From: Margaritifera margaritifera
Taxonomy: Eukaryota > Mollusca > Bivalvia > Unionida > Margaritiferidae
Assembly: GCA_029931535.1 (NCBI GenBank)
Contig: JAQPZY010001692.1
Span: forward strand, 950,501 to 1,014,500
Direction of reading: 5' to 3'
Length of the DNA: 64,000 bases
Within the stretch, counting starts at the first letter, position 1. Every line of letters begins with the position of its first letter. The position numbers and the translations under genes were made by a program. Under the pieces are notes generated by a model, which saw nothing but the letters and a program-made list of their open reading frames with translations, did no database searches and was not told where the DNA came from. Positions 55,346-64,000 of the stretch are shown one piece after another.

Positions 55346-56147
55346 TAAGTCAGTGAAGGTATGTTGTTACTCAATTGTAAAATGTCACTTAGTACTTGAT
55401 TTTGGCAGTTGATCTAGAAATCAAATGCATAAATGATCAGATTGAACTATTAATATTAATGAAAGTTACTGGTTTTGTTAGACTCGTGGAAAATTGGTTG
55501 TGCACAGATTTCACAAACTCACTTATTTTGAAGTGAAGATTCATTAAATTCAGTGGATTTGTACAATGGTGTATCCTGGAGAAAAATCCTTCTAACACAT
55601 TCTGCAAATCTGTATGACCCAACTACCAGTTAACATGCATAATCAGTTAGCATTGAGTTGTATGTAAATTGGTACTAAAAAAAAGAGATTTAATGCCTCT
55701 ATTTTGTACATACACTGTATTTATTTGACAGCAGTGTAAATTCATACATTCACCATTCAGTCTGACAGAAATTCAGGAAAAAAAGGGGCATAATTATTTT
55801 GCTGATGGTAAAGTAAAAGCTAGACAGACACTCACTTGTCAGTGCAAGGGAGGGGTATAGATGAATTTTTCTGCACATGTGCAAAAATCATAGATGTCAT
55901 TGATGCATTGCTTAAAAGTTTGGCCGATTTATCAATGGCAGAGGATGTCAATCGATGAGAGGCACACATAAAGTGTTACTTATCTAAGTAAACACCCTGG
56001 TATTAAGGATACCTTCTCGTCAAGGACATTTGTAAATTCCATTTCTTAATTTCATTTTTACATTTCATTTCTAAATACTTTGAATTCAATTATTTTTGTT
56101 GGTTTTGATTTTTGTGGTTTGCAAAAAATGTCATTTTGTTGTCAATA
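55346..56147. other. Non-coding AT-rich stretch
   Basis: I see no gene. Confidence 0.5.
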
Positions 56148-56365
56148 CCATCTGTACTCGCTTATAGGTGGAGTCCAACTGCAAACTACACAGATCCAGA
56201 TCTGCTGTTGTATTTTGCACTGGAAGATCTGGATCTATGCAGTTTGTTTGGAGTAATCAATAAAACTAACAACATAGACCCTGATTTGCTGGCGCATTAT
56301 GCGACGACAGATCAGGGTCTATGTTTGTTTGCAGTTGAACTCAACTTATAAGCAAGTATAGATGG
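56148..56365. mobile_element. Double-hairpin MITE, copy 2, TA-flanked
   Basis: It is 218 bp between TA dinucleotides (56146-56147 and 56366-56367). The outer ends CCATCTGTACTCGCTTATAG and TATAAGCAAGTATAGATGG pair for about 40 bp. Inside are two hairpins: agatccagatctgctg with gaagatctggatct, and acatagaccctgatttgctg with cgacagatcagggtctatgt. This is the best copy of the family. Confidence 0.88.
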
Positions 56366-56367
56366 TA

Positions 56368-57030
56368 TTTCAATTCATGAAAATTCATGGATTGGGGGAA
56401 ATGTCCCATTGTTTTCACAAAAGGATCGCAGTTTGTTGGGTCTTTAAATTTGTGGCTTGTACTAACCAGGAAATCCCAAAACATTGGTACCCCACAAAAA
56501 ATGGTAGCACCAGAAAACTATTTTGTTCTTTGTTTCCTTGTTTAGACTGGTTTAACCATATAAGGTGCCATGGATGATTTAGAATTGTCAACAATTCAAG
56601 CAAAACTTCAAGAGTCAGAATAGCAGATTTTGTGAAAACTTGATTACACAATTTTCCATTTGTTGATTTAATTTTTCATTTATTGCACAGGTTAGTTCTG
56701 TAACAACTTGCAGTGTACCTACTTGACAGCTTGGCTGTTAAAATTGTGTCATGCTGTCTTTTAAGGGGGAGTAAATCAGAGAACCTGAGGGGGAAAAAAA
56801 AAAGAAATTTATATTGGTAACGACCAATTGTAACTAGTCAGCCATCACATAATCCAAGAATAACTGCTGTAATAGGTGTAGTGATATGTGCAATTTTCAG
56901 ATCTTTTTGAGCTTAGAAGTATCTATCTGCTTTTTAGTTTGCCATCACGAATATACATCTGAAAAGAAAACCTAATGTTTTCTGTCCAGTTAATTTGAAT
57001 AATCAAAGTATTCCAAGTGCTAAAGAAGTA
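56368..57030. other. Non-coding stretch between two MITEs
   Basis: I see no gene. Confidence 0.5.
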
Positions 57031-57246
57031 CCCTCTATACTCAAGTATAAGCTCATACCAACCGCAAACTGCATAGACCCAGATTTGCCATCGCATAATG
57101 CGCCAGCAGATCTGGGTCTATGCAGTTTCTAAGGACTAATCAGTAGAACAAACAACATAAACCCTGATCTGCCAGTGCATTATGCAACAGCAGATCAGGG
57201 TCTATGTTGTTTGCATTTGGACCTGGCTTATATGAGAGTAAAGACG
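57031..57246. mobile_element. Double-hairpin MITE, copy 3
   Basis: It begins ccctctatactcaagtataa after TA. The same two internal hairpins appear: catagacccagatttgcc with cagcagatctgggtctatg, and cataaaccctgatctgcc with cagcagatcagggtctatg. The right end is worn. Each hairpin has compensating pairs that differ from copies 1 and 2. Confidence 0.82.
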
Positions 57247-57408
57247 AGAGTTCAAAATGGCTGCCATCCTACATTGCCCCCACCAATCTACTTGATGAAT
57301 TGTGATTTGAGTGATTGCATACTATACACATGTCAAAACCACAGATGGAACCCAATTGACCACAAAGGTGCAAAGACGGTGAATCACTGCTTTGCTTTCT
57401 AGACTCCC
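57247..57408. other. 3' flank of the GPCR gene
   Basis: This is the downstream side for the - strand gene. No AATAAA polyadenylation signal is obvious close to the stop. Confidence 0.4.
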
Positions 57409-57642
57409 TTAATTTTTGAAAGTTTCACTTTCAGATTCTGATACTTTCCTGTCACTGTTGCTTATGGAGTTTGAAGATGAGTAGCTGAAAACATGCATTT
57501 GTTTGCTCATAGTATGATCATCTGATGCATTACCCAAACTCATGGTATGATCATCTGATGCATTACCCATACTCATGGTACGATCATCTGATGCATTACC
57601 CATACTCATGGTACGATCATCTGATGCATAACCCATACTCAT
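57409..57642 (-). pseudogene. Out-of-frame remainder of the GPCR C-terminal tail
   Basis: This frame continues the receptor tail in the frame used before a one-base deletion. It starts with more units of the same repeat (MSMGYASDDRT, MSMGNASDDRT, MSMGNASDDHT, MSLGNASDDHT). It ends with KQMHVFSYSSSNSISNSDRK and an acidic, serine-rich terminus. In an allele without the deletion this would be the last 70 or so residues of the receptor. It has no good reason to be a separate gene. Confidence 0.75.
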
Positions 57643-57735
57643 GGTTGATCATCTGATGCATTACCCATACTCATGGTATGATCATCTGATGCATTACCCA
57701 TACTCATGGTATGATCATCTGACGCATTACCCATA
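57512..57735 (-). repeat. 33-bp coding minisatellite in the GPCR tail, about 7 units
   Basis: On the coding strand each unit encodes MSMGNASDDHT (11 residues). On the + strand the gatcatctgatgc core starts at 57516, 57549, 57582, 57615, 57647 and 57680. Spacing is 33 bp except for one 32-bp step (57615 to 57647), which marks the deleted base. Confidence 0.95.
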
Positions 57736-58922
57736 GCCTTTACAAAATCAGATCTCCGTTCTAATTCAGAAAACTCCTCAATATTTATTATGAAATCTTC
57801 GGGGCAGTCCTCAATTTTATCAGTAGCCGTCTGGGGTTCACTCTCCAACAGTACCAAACATGTATTTCTACGACTGTTTCCCCGAAAGCTTCTATCCATA
57901 CTCGATGTATCCAGAAACTGATTGTTTGGGAGGAGACATTTGGAGCACCTGAGCATTCGTCTGTATCCTTTTTGAATCTCAGAAAGACGCACTGCGTAAA
58001 TGATCGGGTCACAAATTGAGTTCAGGATTTGAAGTACAAAGATTGATTCACCAAGTCTAATATAAAATTTCTGGTTTTTTACAATATGTTTCAAATAATC
58101 TGGGTCATTTTGAGAAAGTGTGTTTGTAATTATTAGGAAAAGCCCATGTGGTAACCAACACACTACAAATGAACCAATTATGAGAAGAGTCGTCAAAAGG
58201 GCCTTCTTGTTCCTGACCATACCCATCCCATTTATTGGAGTTCGTTCGAAGACTTTTTTTGCTTCCAAATAAACACGGGTGTAAAAAATCAGTACAACAA
58301 TCAAGCAAATGAAAGTGAGGTAAGTTACTATATCATCATCTTTATAATGATCCCGTAGTATGTTTTCACAAAATGTGTATTTGGGAACTTTTTCAAGAAA
58401 TGAACCAATAATAAAGTTAGAAAATCCACTGATGGCACCAGTTATCCAAATTATGATGATTAGAATGCTTGTTTTGCGATGTGACATGATAACAGTGTAT
58501 CGCAGAGGCTTTATTATAGCAACATAATGGTCAACAGCTATGCAGATTAAGTTCAGGAGCAATACTATCATTGATGTGTAAATGAATGAATTGATGATGA
58601 TCGATGTACAGGTGTGGAACTCTCGCGCAGAAGAGGATGCAAAATTTTCACTTATCGGCAGGTTTCTCACCCAGTGTAGAATATTTGCTAATACACCAAA
58701 CGCGAACAGCGCATCAGAGGCACACAGACTTATTATGAATTTTGTGTGAGATGTGATACCAATTGGTGCTGCTGCAGTTGCAGCTATTGTTAGGATATTC
58801 AGGACAAGTGCCACTATAATTAGTGGAATTTGGACTATCACATATGGTGGTAACATCTCATCTGTCGTTTCGTTTGCTTTTTGTCTTTCCGAGAAGTTTG
58901 ATATATTTTCTTCAGGCTCCAT
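57639..58922 (-). CDS. Rhodopsin-family (class A) G-protein-coupled receptor, orphan
   Basis: An intronless 427-residue frame. The extracellular N-terminus has N-glycosylation sequons (NIS at 6, NET at 17). Seven membrane segments lie at about 27-50, 61-84, 104-132, 150-173, 198-218, 240-265 and 288-311. Class A marks are N42, D70 in LCASD, Cys105 with Cys185 (possible disulfide), DHY at 131-133 in place of DRY, Trp159, CWLP at 255-258 and DPIIY at 305-309. Cys326 and Cys329 could be palmitoylated. TM5 has no proline, and TM7 reads NSICDPIIYAVR, which recalls the melanocortin/EDG/cannabinoid/adenosine group; the ligand is unknown. The start is supported by an upstream in-frame TAA with no ATG between and by a good context (A at -3, G at +4). 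The tail ends early in a 33-bp repeat because of a frameshift. Confidence 0.93.
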   Translation of the reverse strand: MEPEENISNFSERQKANETTDEMLPPYVIVQIPLIIVALVLNILTIAATAAAPIGITSHTKFIISLCASDALFAFGVLANILHWVRNLPISENFASSSAREFHTCTSIIINSFIYTSMIVLLLNLICIAVDHYVAIIKPLRYTVIMSHRKTSILIIIIWITGAISGFSNFIIGSFLEKVPKYTFCENILRDHYKDDDIVTYLTFICLIVVLIFYTRVYLEAKKVFERTPINGMGMVRNKKALLTTLLIIGSFVVCWLPHGLFLIITNTLSQNDPDYLKHIVKNQKFYIRLGESIFVLQILNSICDPIIYAVRLSEIQKGYRRMLRCSKCLLPNNQFLDTSSMDRSFRGNSRRNTCLVLLESEPQTATDKIEDCPEDFIINIEEFSELERRSDFVKAMGNASDDHTMSMGNASDDHTMSMGNASDDQP

Positions 58923-59689
58923 TATTCTGTTAATATTCGAAGATTCTCCAGTATAGTCTTCTGTATCTGTTTAAATCCGAATTAAATATCTCCTTATGCA
59001 GAATGTTTCTCTTTTCCTTAATTATGTAAATATTGCATAGTACCGGTAGCTTGATTTCAACTTCGCATTTATATAGAAATTTGATATTGTTGATATTGTT
59101 TTCATATTGATGGATAGAAGCTTGGTGATATCCTCATGAGCCAAAACTTAATATCGTATTCTCACAGTAATATGTAGAAATTTTGTTGTTCACATGATGA
59201 GGTATAGAAGCTTGATGATCCATGGTTTGTACTACATGAAATTGAAGACAGATTCATCCACATGCATGTTTGGACTCCTGCAGGCAAATTTAGCAGTATT
59301 CTTTTTTTATACTTAATTACAGACGATTACAGTCCTTGTTAACACTCACAGATTTGCCCCAGGTCTTTCTGTAGACTGTGATTAAATCTTGCACCTGAAA
59401 CAAAATTATTAAAAGTCAGTTATTGTAGGAACATGATTTGAAATTAGAAATTACTTTCAGCTGAATATATTTGGTCAAAGATAACACTTATACTCTGTGT
59501 ATGTATATGTGTTCATATCTGTCTATCCAGATCCTGAAATATTTAAGTACCCTAAAAATGTATTTCAAATGTCTTTTGTGTTTGTGTTTTAGTTAAAATC
59601 TCATTGTTTATTGTTTATTATCTCGGTATTTACTGTTCATGCATTTTTTAGCTAGCCTTCCTGTAAAGCCAACTGAACTTATGGTATGG
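58923..59689. other. 5' flank of the GPCR gene and non-coding sequence
   Basis: This should hold the promoter and any 5' exon for the - strand gene. I can identify no defined element. An in-frame stop lies 18 codons upstream of the start. Confidence 0.4.
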
Positions 59690-60000
59690 TCATTCATCTG
59701 TCTGTTTACAACTTCTTTTGAACAATATTTGAAAAAGATTGACAGATTGACAGAAAGCATCCTGGCATGAAAGTCTTTCAGATTTGTTCAAATGATGCTG
59801 ATCCTCTATCAGATATGGTCACCATTACAAAAAAAGTACAACAAAACAAAACATTTAATGACTTTTTCTCAAAAACTGGTCAAAAGGATATATGGCCAAA
59901 TTTTACAGAAAGCATCTTGGCATGAAGGTCTTTAACAAAATTTGTTCAAATGATATCAATCCTCCCATCAAATATGGCCACTGTTACTAAAACTATCAAA
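59690..60000. repeat. Two-unit tandem repeat, about 155-bp period
   Basis: The block agaaagcatcctggcatgaa, then gtctttcagatttgttcaaa, appears near 59752 and again near 59907. Confidence 0.75.
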
Positions 60001-60020
60001 ACCTTGAAACAACTTTTTTA

Positions 60021-60553
60021 AATAGCAACAATATCTTACCTGTCACTATTGTGCAGCTTTCACTTTTCCTGTGTCAAAAAACCTCGTCCGTTTGATATGA
60101 ATACATCGTGCCACAGAGTGGAGAATTGTCAATAAGACAGTCCACTTGTGCACCTCGCATGCCAATGCAAAGAACAGTCATCTTTTTCAAGGACGTTGTG
60201 CTAATGAACGTGTATTGAATCTTTGACCAGAGAAAATTTCGAATGTTGCTAGCGGTTCACCGCATTGCAGTCTTCCTTCAACAAATATTATCTCGGTGTT
60301 GCATGTATCCTCTCTGTATACTGTTTAACATGCCGGTAACCCCCATTCCCTTCAGAATTGGTTCGTTAAGGGACCTCTTAGGTTACCATGTTGTATCCCA
60401 CCCTTTCGGGGTTAAGGTACAGCCCTCTTATTTTCAAAATACAATTGGTTATGGGAAAGTCTTGTGTGTTAAGTTATAAAGCAACATAGGTCCTACCTCA
60501 ATTAATAGGAATTTGTAATTCCTTTAATTAAATAATTGATTAAACACCAATTT
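60021..60553 (+). mobile_element. DIRS-like left end E6a
   Basis: It has a left terminal repeat (60021-60205; aatagcaacaatatcttacc, ttgatatgaatacatc, gtgcacctcgcatgcc), then leader sequence like E5 (cttaggttaccatgttgtat, aatacaattggtta, gtaagtcttgtgtg-like). It is cut by E6b at 60553. No coding region remains. Confidence 0.8.
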
Positions 60554-60740
60554 AATAGCAGCAAGTACTTTTTCCATCGCTGTTGTTTAGCTATTCTATT
60601 TTCATGCTGAAAATCACTGTCCGTTTGATGTGTATACATCCTCCCACAGAGTGGAGGAAAGGTTAGTATGACCTTTGCACTCCAGTCTGTACGTCATATG
60701 GTCCTGCGCAGAACTGTCATCTTTTTCACAGATGTCGTAC
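60554..60740 (+). repeat. Left terminal repeat of E6b
   Basis: It starts aatagcagcaagtacttttt and carries gatgtgtatacatcctccca, gcgcagaactgtcatctttt. It is more divergent than the E3 and E5 repeats. Flanked on the left by TTT. Confidence 0.78.
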
Positions 60741-61337
60741 TGTGTAGACGTTTGCCTGAAATCATCACCAGAGAATTTTGCCTGTAGACAACTTGCCGCT
60801 TTAGCAGTCTCCATTTTGCAGTTCATAATTAAGTCTGTGTTGCACCATCTGTTCTGTATTTTATTCTGTATGGTAACCTCTCCCCCTTTTTTAGAACTTA
60901 GTTCTTTAAGGGGCCTCCTAGGCTACCTCATGTATTCCACCCCTTAGGGGTGGGAACACTCCTCTACTTTACTGATATACAACTGAGGTACGGGTAAATC
61001 CCTATGTTTTGACAAAATAACAACAGGCCCTGCCTAACATAGAGGACAGCGTATTCCTCTCCTTTATAAAGTGACAGTTATCGGTGAATTTTCACGTATA
61101 TTATTAATGTCCGCACTAAAAAAAGCATTGTCATTGCATTTGTGTCTGCACGTTTCTCAAATAAAGTTTGCAGTGTGAAATATCTTACTTTTTGACAGGT
61201 TAAGGACAGGCTTATTTCTATGAGGTCAAATCTATCATTTATCCGATGCATACGATGTATTTAGTGCATACACAGTGGTGTATGCAGTATGCACTGCATA
61301 CAACCAGCTGAGTTTAGCATGACAAAACCAGGTGAGT

Positions 61338-61755
61338 TTTAGGGGTGAAACGATTAATCGATATATCAGTGTATCAATGCTTTTTCTATATCGATACCCA
61401 TATTGATGCAAGAGGGGAAGAATAGATACAAAACGATACTTACTCTATACAAGTTACTTTGATCTTCAGCAGTCGTGAATAATTATTAGTCATTTGCCTT
61501 TTCATTCCAAAAATTGAGAATTCATCTGAGACAGCTGTAGCAAGTACATGCACTCATTTCTGTCAGTAAAAAATAAAAGCTGTTGACAACACCCACTTGC
61601 CTTCTGCAAATTAACACAAGGTGATTAACTCACGTGGTTCGAAATCTGCCCTCTTCCCCTGCCCCAATTCCATGCTTATTAGTTTATCCTGTCTGCATCT
61701 TCAGCCACTGATACCATATATCAACAGAAGGAAGACATTGCATATTTGTTCCCCA
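61338..61755. mobile_element. hAT-type MITE-related insertion in the E6b leader
   Basis: The left end TAGGGGTGAAACGATTAATC matches 49277-49518, and ttcagcagtcgtgaataatt matches its interior in reverse. The second terminal repeat is not found before DIRS sequence resumes near 61755. It is either truncated, or a longer member with a diverged right end. Confidence 0.55.
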
Positions 61756-61817
61756 TGTATAATACAATATTATTTTTATTATTATTGTTCTCTTTCAGAT
61801 AAAAATTTTTTCAGAGA

Positions 61818-63960
61818 ACAATGTCGGGTCAGTCTGAGGAAGTATGGCCACAAGAAAGGCCCTTGGGACACTTACCCAGACTGCCTCACGTGTTCAAGTG
61901 TACACATAAGAAAAACGTTGTACCTCTCGCACAAATGACTAATGAAATCTGAAATCTAGCCAATTTCAGGCGTATGTATAGAGGGCGGAAGAAACATTAA
62001 TCCGCATCAACGTCTGAATTATCAAATTTTTTCTCTTATAGAGTCTCAGGCAGGAACACACTGGGAGAAGACTAGTTCTACAAATGGGACCAATCTCAAG
62101 AGTCCGGAGACAGGTTAGGCGTTCCAGGAGTAGATCGCCTCTCTCGGGAGGGAGAAGACGAACACCCCTCACATTAAAGAAGGCAGTAGCGTGTAGCTGC
62201 CTTCCATCAGGAAGGAAGTGCACCACTTATATCAGAGTAGCGTGTAGCTGCCTTCCGCGAGGAAGGAGGTGCACCACTCGTCTCAGGGTAGCGTGTTGCA
62301 CCCTCTCGAATGGGAGGAGATGCACTGACCTTGTTTAGTGATGAAGACGAACTAGGCTGACATATCTAACTGGCCATTGACCGGTGCCCAGTGCCCGGTC
62401 CGGTCAATGTATGATGACCAGTCACCGGTGACTTCGTCCCGGTGGCTGCTTACATCGTCACAGGCCGTCGGTAATCTCAAACCTTATACCGGTCATCACC
62501 CAGAGGCCTCATAGTGCGGGGATAGGGGATCGGACCGAAAAAGGACCCCATCTCCCAACTCTACCATCATACCATGTACAGGATTGAGAATCTGCCCACA
62601 GGGTTCAGACTAGGAAGGGGATCGGATCAGGATCCCCCCTTTCCTATTATCCCAATGAATCCGTACGAGAGGTGGGGCCCAGAGTAGAGGCGATGCCGCG
62701 GCTCGTGTCCTGCCATCGCCTCCTCGTCAGGTGGCATTCACCAGCAAGGCAAAAGCATAGCATCATCCATGAAAGACAAGCGGTCTCATCTTTATCCTGG
62801 AACATCTAGAACACATAGACGAACAAGTACGGGAAATGGCATTGAGTACACTTATGTCACTGTCTCAGAAGGACATAATGATGTCCATCCACTCTCCTGC
62901 TCGGAGTGTTCTAGATGATGATGCATTTATCTACCCTTGTTGACTCCAGTGAGATCGAGGTAGAAACAGCTCTTTTGTCGCCTCCTATCAGTCCCACCAG
63001 TTCCTTTCACTTAGATGATTTGGAAGAGATCCGGTCTTTTGATAACGCTGTAACTTGTGCCCAAAGCCATCTTGCGCACAGCCCAAGAAGATCCTTTCCA
63101 GTTTAAAGGATCTCCGGGACCAAGCCACAACCAGATCTCCTGCTCCTTCTACATTCCTCAATGATTGAGGAAATGTCATAGAGTTTCTTCCACAGGCCAG
63201 CCTGTGCTAGACGGCGTAGAGGATGGTCTGTCCCTCCCTCTACTTTGAGACCTTGGTCTCTGCCTCTATTTACTGGGTACATTCCCGAAGTGAAAACCCA
63301 TTAAGAACCTCTCCAGTTGCATGCAGATGTCTCAAGTGGGTATTATAATTGAAACCTGGGCATGCCTTCCTATTAAAATAATCAAGCCTTTGAGCAGAAA
63401 GGCCGGCTTCTGGTCACCATAGCTTCCCATGCAGACCTCTTCTCAGCTACTTCGTTTAGTATGCTGAAGGAGGCTGCTTTGAACCCAGCCGCATTACAAT
63501 GCATGCTGGAAGCTGTGATCAAGACATCCTGGAATTCACTCTCTGTCGCAATGGTTTTATCAGTGGAACTTCTAACATCCACCATGACATTGTGCTGGAC
63601 TCCTCAAAGGTCTTATTTAACCATAGGAAAGACCTTCTAAGGGCTGCTCCCATGGAAGCAAGAGCCTCTTTGGAGGACTCATCCCCACTGTGGCTTCACA
63701 AGATTTGAAGGATCATGAACATAGATCCTTCACAACTGCACCTGGCCCATCGTAATCGGCCAGGAAGCACACTAAGGTGAATTGCCCCCAGGGGCCACCA
63801 CTAAATTTTTAAACAGATGCAGCCCCAGTCCAATGCACAAGCTCAAATGAGACCTCCTCCTCCTGAGTAAAGTCCTCAGGAGGAACTTCCCCAACCCACC
63901 TTCCTTTCCCAAGGAAGGCTGTGTGTGTGGGGAGATGGCCCTAGGGACTCGTACCCTCTC
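61818..63960 (+). pseudogene. DIRS gag-like pseudogene of E6b
   Basis: It carries the Cys/His module (KYGHKKGPWDTYPDCLTC, near 61843), the SESQAG region after tcttatagagtctcaggcag, the 80-bp-type block (62210-62310), a short ACCGGT array (62370-62500), and the acidic VETALLSPPISPTSSFHLDD block (62960-63020). The -1 shift near 63575-63600 is the same as in E3 and E5. The stop after RRSFPV is identical to E3. Confidence 0.75.
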
Positions 63961-64000
63961 CTGCCGTGCATTCCTCTCCTAATGTCCCTGTAGGTGCTTG

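Larger units (their letters stand above)
60554..64000 (+). mobile_element. DIRS-like retrotransposon E6b, continues past window
   Basis: The left terminal repeat is 60554-60740 and the leader runs to about 61330. A MITE-related insertion (from 61338) follows, then gag from about 61818. At 64000 it is at the sequence (ctaatgtccctgtaggtgct) that lies just upstream of the reverse transcriptase in E3 and E5. Confidence 0.85.

Noticed and set aside
57788..58308. Shorter frames overlapping the GPCR on the same strand
   Set aside because: They are out-of-frame shadows of the receptor coding sequence and have no membrane-protein pattern.

Overview
This is eukaryotic nuclear DNA from an animal, most likely a marine invertebrate. 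The evidence is very low gene density, AT-rich non-coding sequence, tRNA-derived SINEs, hAT, piggyBac and TA-flanked MITEs, DIRS-type tyrosine-recombinase retrotransposons, long microsatellites, and one intronless rhodopsin-family receptor. I lean towards a lophotrochozoan such as a mollusc or brachiopod, but the sequence alone cannot settle the phylum. No prokaryotic features are present.

Roughly a third of the window is decayed DIRS-like elements, all on the + strand. E1 (1-1677) is an internally deleted 3' part. E2a and E2b (about 3926-12859) are two copies fused head to tail. E3 (15618-20212) is cut off at its 3' end. E4 (about 30870-34432) lacks its 5' end. E5 (38144-44303) is full length, about 6.16 kb. 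E6a and E6b (60021-64000) are two stacked left ends that run off the window. The architecture matches DIRS1: inverted terminal repeats, an internal complementary region (ICR) reproducing the circle junction, then a gag-like frame with a Cys/His module, reverse transcriptase, RNase H and tyrosine recombinase. Every copy is frameshifted or deleted. E3, E5 and E6b share a gag frameshift, and E3 and E5 share a deletion in the reverse transcriptase, so a defective lineage seems to have been copied.

Between the DIRS copies lie three SINE families, a 600-bp piggyBac-like element with TTAA ends, hAT MITEs with perfect 8-bp target duplications, a TA-flanked MITE, and three copies of a 218-bp double-hairpin MITE within 5 kb. 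Tandem arrays include a 3.0-kb, 40-bp minisatellite with higher-order structure (21388-24429), two arrays of about 142-bp period (28.9-30.6 kb and 50.1-51.2 kb), and several short arrays. A broken hAT-transposase-like pseudogene sits at 47.1-47.9 kb.

The only convincing host gene is a class A GPCR on the - strand (57639-58922, 427 aa). Its cytoplasmic tail is built on a 33-bp coding minisatellite. One unit has lost a base, which truncates the tail; the original frame continues as another ORF (57409-57642). Regions with no call are mostly AT-rich sequence in which I see no gene.
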